From a bacterium (lineage in GTDB: Bacteria; CBDUZB01; JAGLHV01), in assembly GCA_023143305.1 (NCBI GenBank), contig JAGLHV010000085.1, positions 1-6,245 on the forward strand: a stretch of 6,245 nucleotides of DNA. The letters are read 5' to 3'. This document shows positions 6,094 to 6,245 of this stretch, one piece after another. Made by a program: the position numbers and the translations under genes. The notes beneath the pieces are model-generated. The model was given only the letters and a program-made list of their open reading frames with translations. It made no database searches and was not told where the DNA came from. Each line of letters opens with the position of its first letter. Within the stretch, counting starts at the first letter, position 1.

Positions 6094-6245
6094 TTTCCTA
6101 CCTCCTTTAAATCATTTTATTTTTTTAATTTTTTGCTTTGTACTTTTTTAAATGGATTTTACTTAGAGACACGTCCTTGAGGAAAAAGAGGTTTCAACAA
6201 AGAATAACTTGTAGTTTTAAAGAAAGGTCTTCTTTAGAAAGGTAT
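6094..6245 (-). promoter_or_regulatory. Conserved upstream region of subunit paralogue 1 (continues off the window)
   Basis: This region shares with 5338-5503 the plus-strand blocks CTTTGTA (6136-6142), TTTCAA (6192-6197), AGAATAA (6201-6207), TTTTAAAGAAAG (6215-6226) and AGAAAGGTA (6236-6244). Spacing to the start codon differs by about 22 nt between copies. It is the likely promoter and leader region, but no clear -35/-10 pair could be assigned. Homology still continues at the window edge. Confidence 0.4.
6101..6108 (-). promoter_or_regulatory. Near-consensus ribosome binding site of subunit paralogue 1
   Basis: AAAGGAGG on the coding strand ends 7 nt before the ATG at 6093. It is markedly stronger than the AGAGG of the paralogue 2 gene, which suggests higher translation of paralogue 1. 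Confidence 0.75.

Larger units (their letters stand above)
4840..6245 (-). repeat. Tandem duplication of subunit gene plus its upstream region
   Basis: Unit A (4840-5503) and unit B (5602 to at least 6244) each consist of a 163-codon subunit gene and a related upstream region of about 150-170 bp. Homology stops near 5503 in unit A, and the 98 bp between the units hold the terminator. The gene below unit A is not preceded by a copy of that terminator. Confidence 0.75.

Overview
This AT-rich window (about one-third GC by eye) probably comes from a diderm (two-membrane) bacterium. The evidence is a secreted protein with an S-layer-homology-like segment, a large predicted outer-membrane beta-barrel and several Sec signal peptides. 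I cannot name the lineage. The gene style resembles uncultivated candidate phyla, but that is an impression, not evidence.

Layout. Positions 1-666 (+) hold the 3' part of an SLH-like, coiled-coil protein that runs off the left edge, followed by a weak hairpin terminator. Everything else lies on the minus strand and reads right to left. Two paralogous secreted subunits of 163 aa come first (6093-5602, then 5331-4840). A third, more divergent secreted subunit of 157 aa follows (4803-4330). Then come a two-domain, periplasmic-chaperone-like protein of 270 aa (4319-3507) and a large usher-like outer-membrane protein (3507-728, about 926 aa if a one-base frameshift near its start is repaired). No RNA gene, CRISPR array or insertion sequence was seen.

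How the genes may work together. The order subunit, subunit, divergent subunit, chaperone, usher-like barrel is that of a chaperone-usher surface-fibre locus, though none of the proteins is a close textbook match. The two paralogues carry an N-terminal segment of alternating hydrophobic residues suited to donor-strand exchange. The third subunit lacks it, as expected for a terminal (tip) subunit. The barrel protein carries two NEW3-like Ig domains ahead of the barrel and two carboxypeptidase-regulatory-like Ig domains after it. The assignment rests on architecture and gene order and is an inference.

Expression features. A strong GNRA-loop terminator separates the first subunit gene from the second. 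Both subunit genes carry related upstream regions, so subunit gene and leader were duplicated together. The tip-like subunit has its Shine-Dalgarno sequence 27 nt from its ATG, with a perfect 7-bp hairpin between them that would restore a 9-nt spacing. The usher-like gene overlaps the chaperone stop codon (TAATG). Its signal-peptide codons are built from T runs, and its reading frame breaks within them. The likely explanations are a sequencing error, phase variation or slippage.
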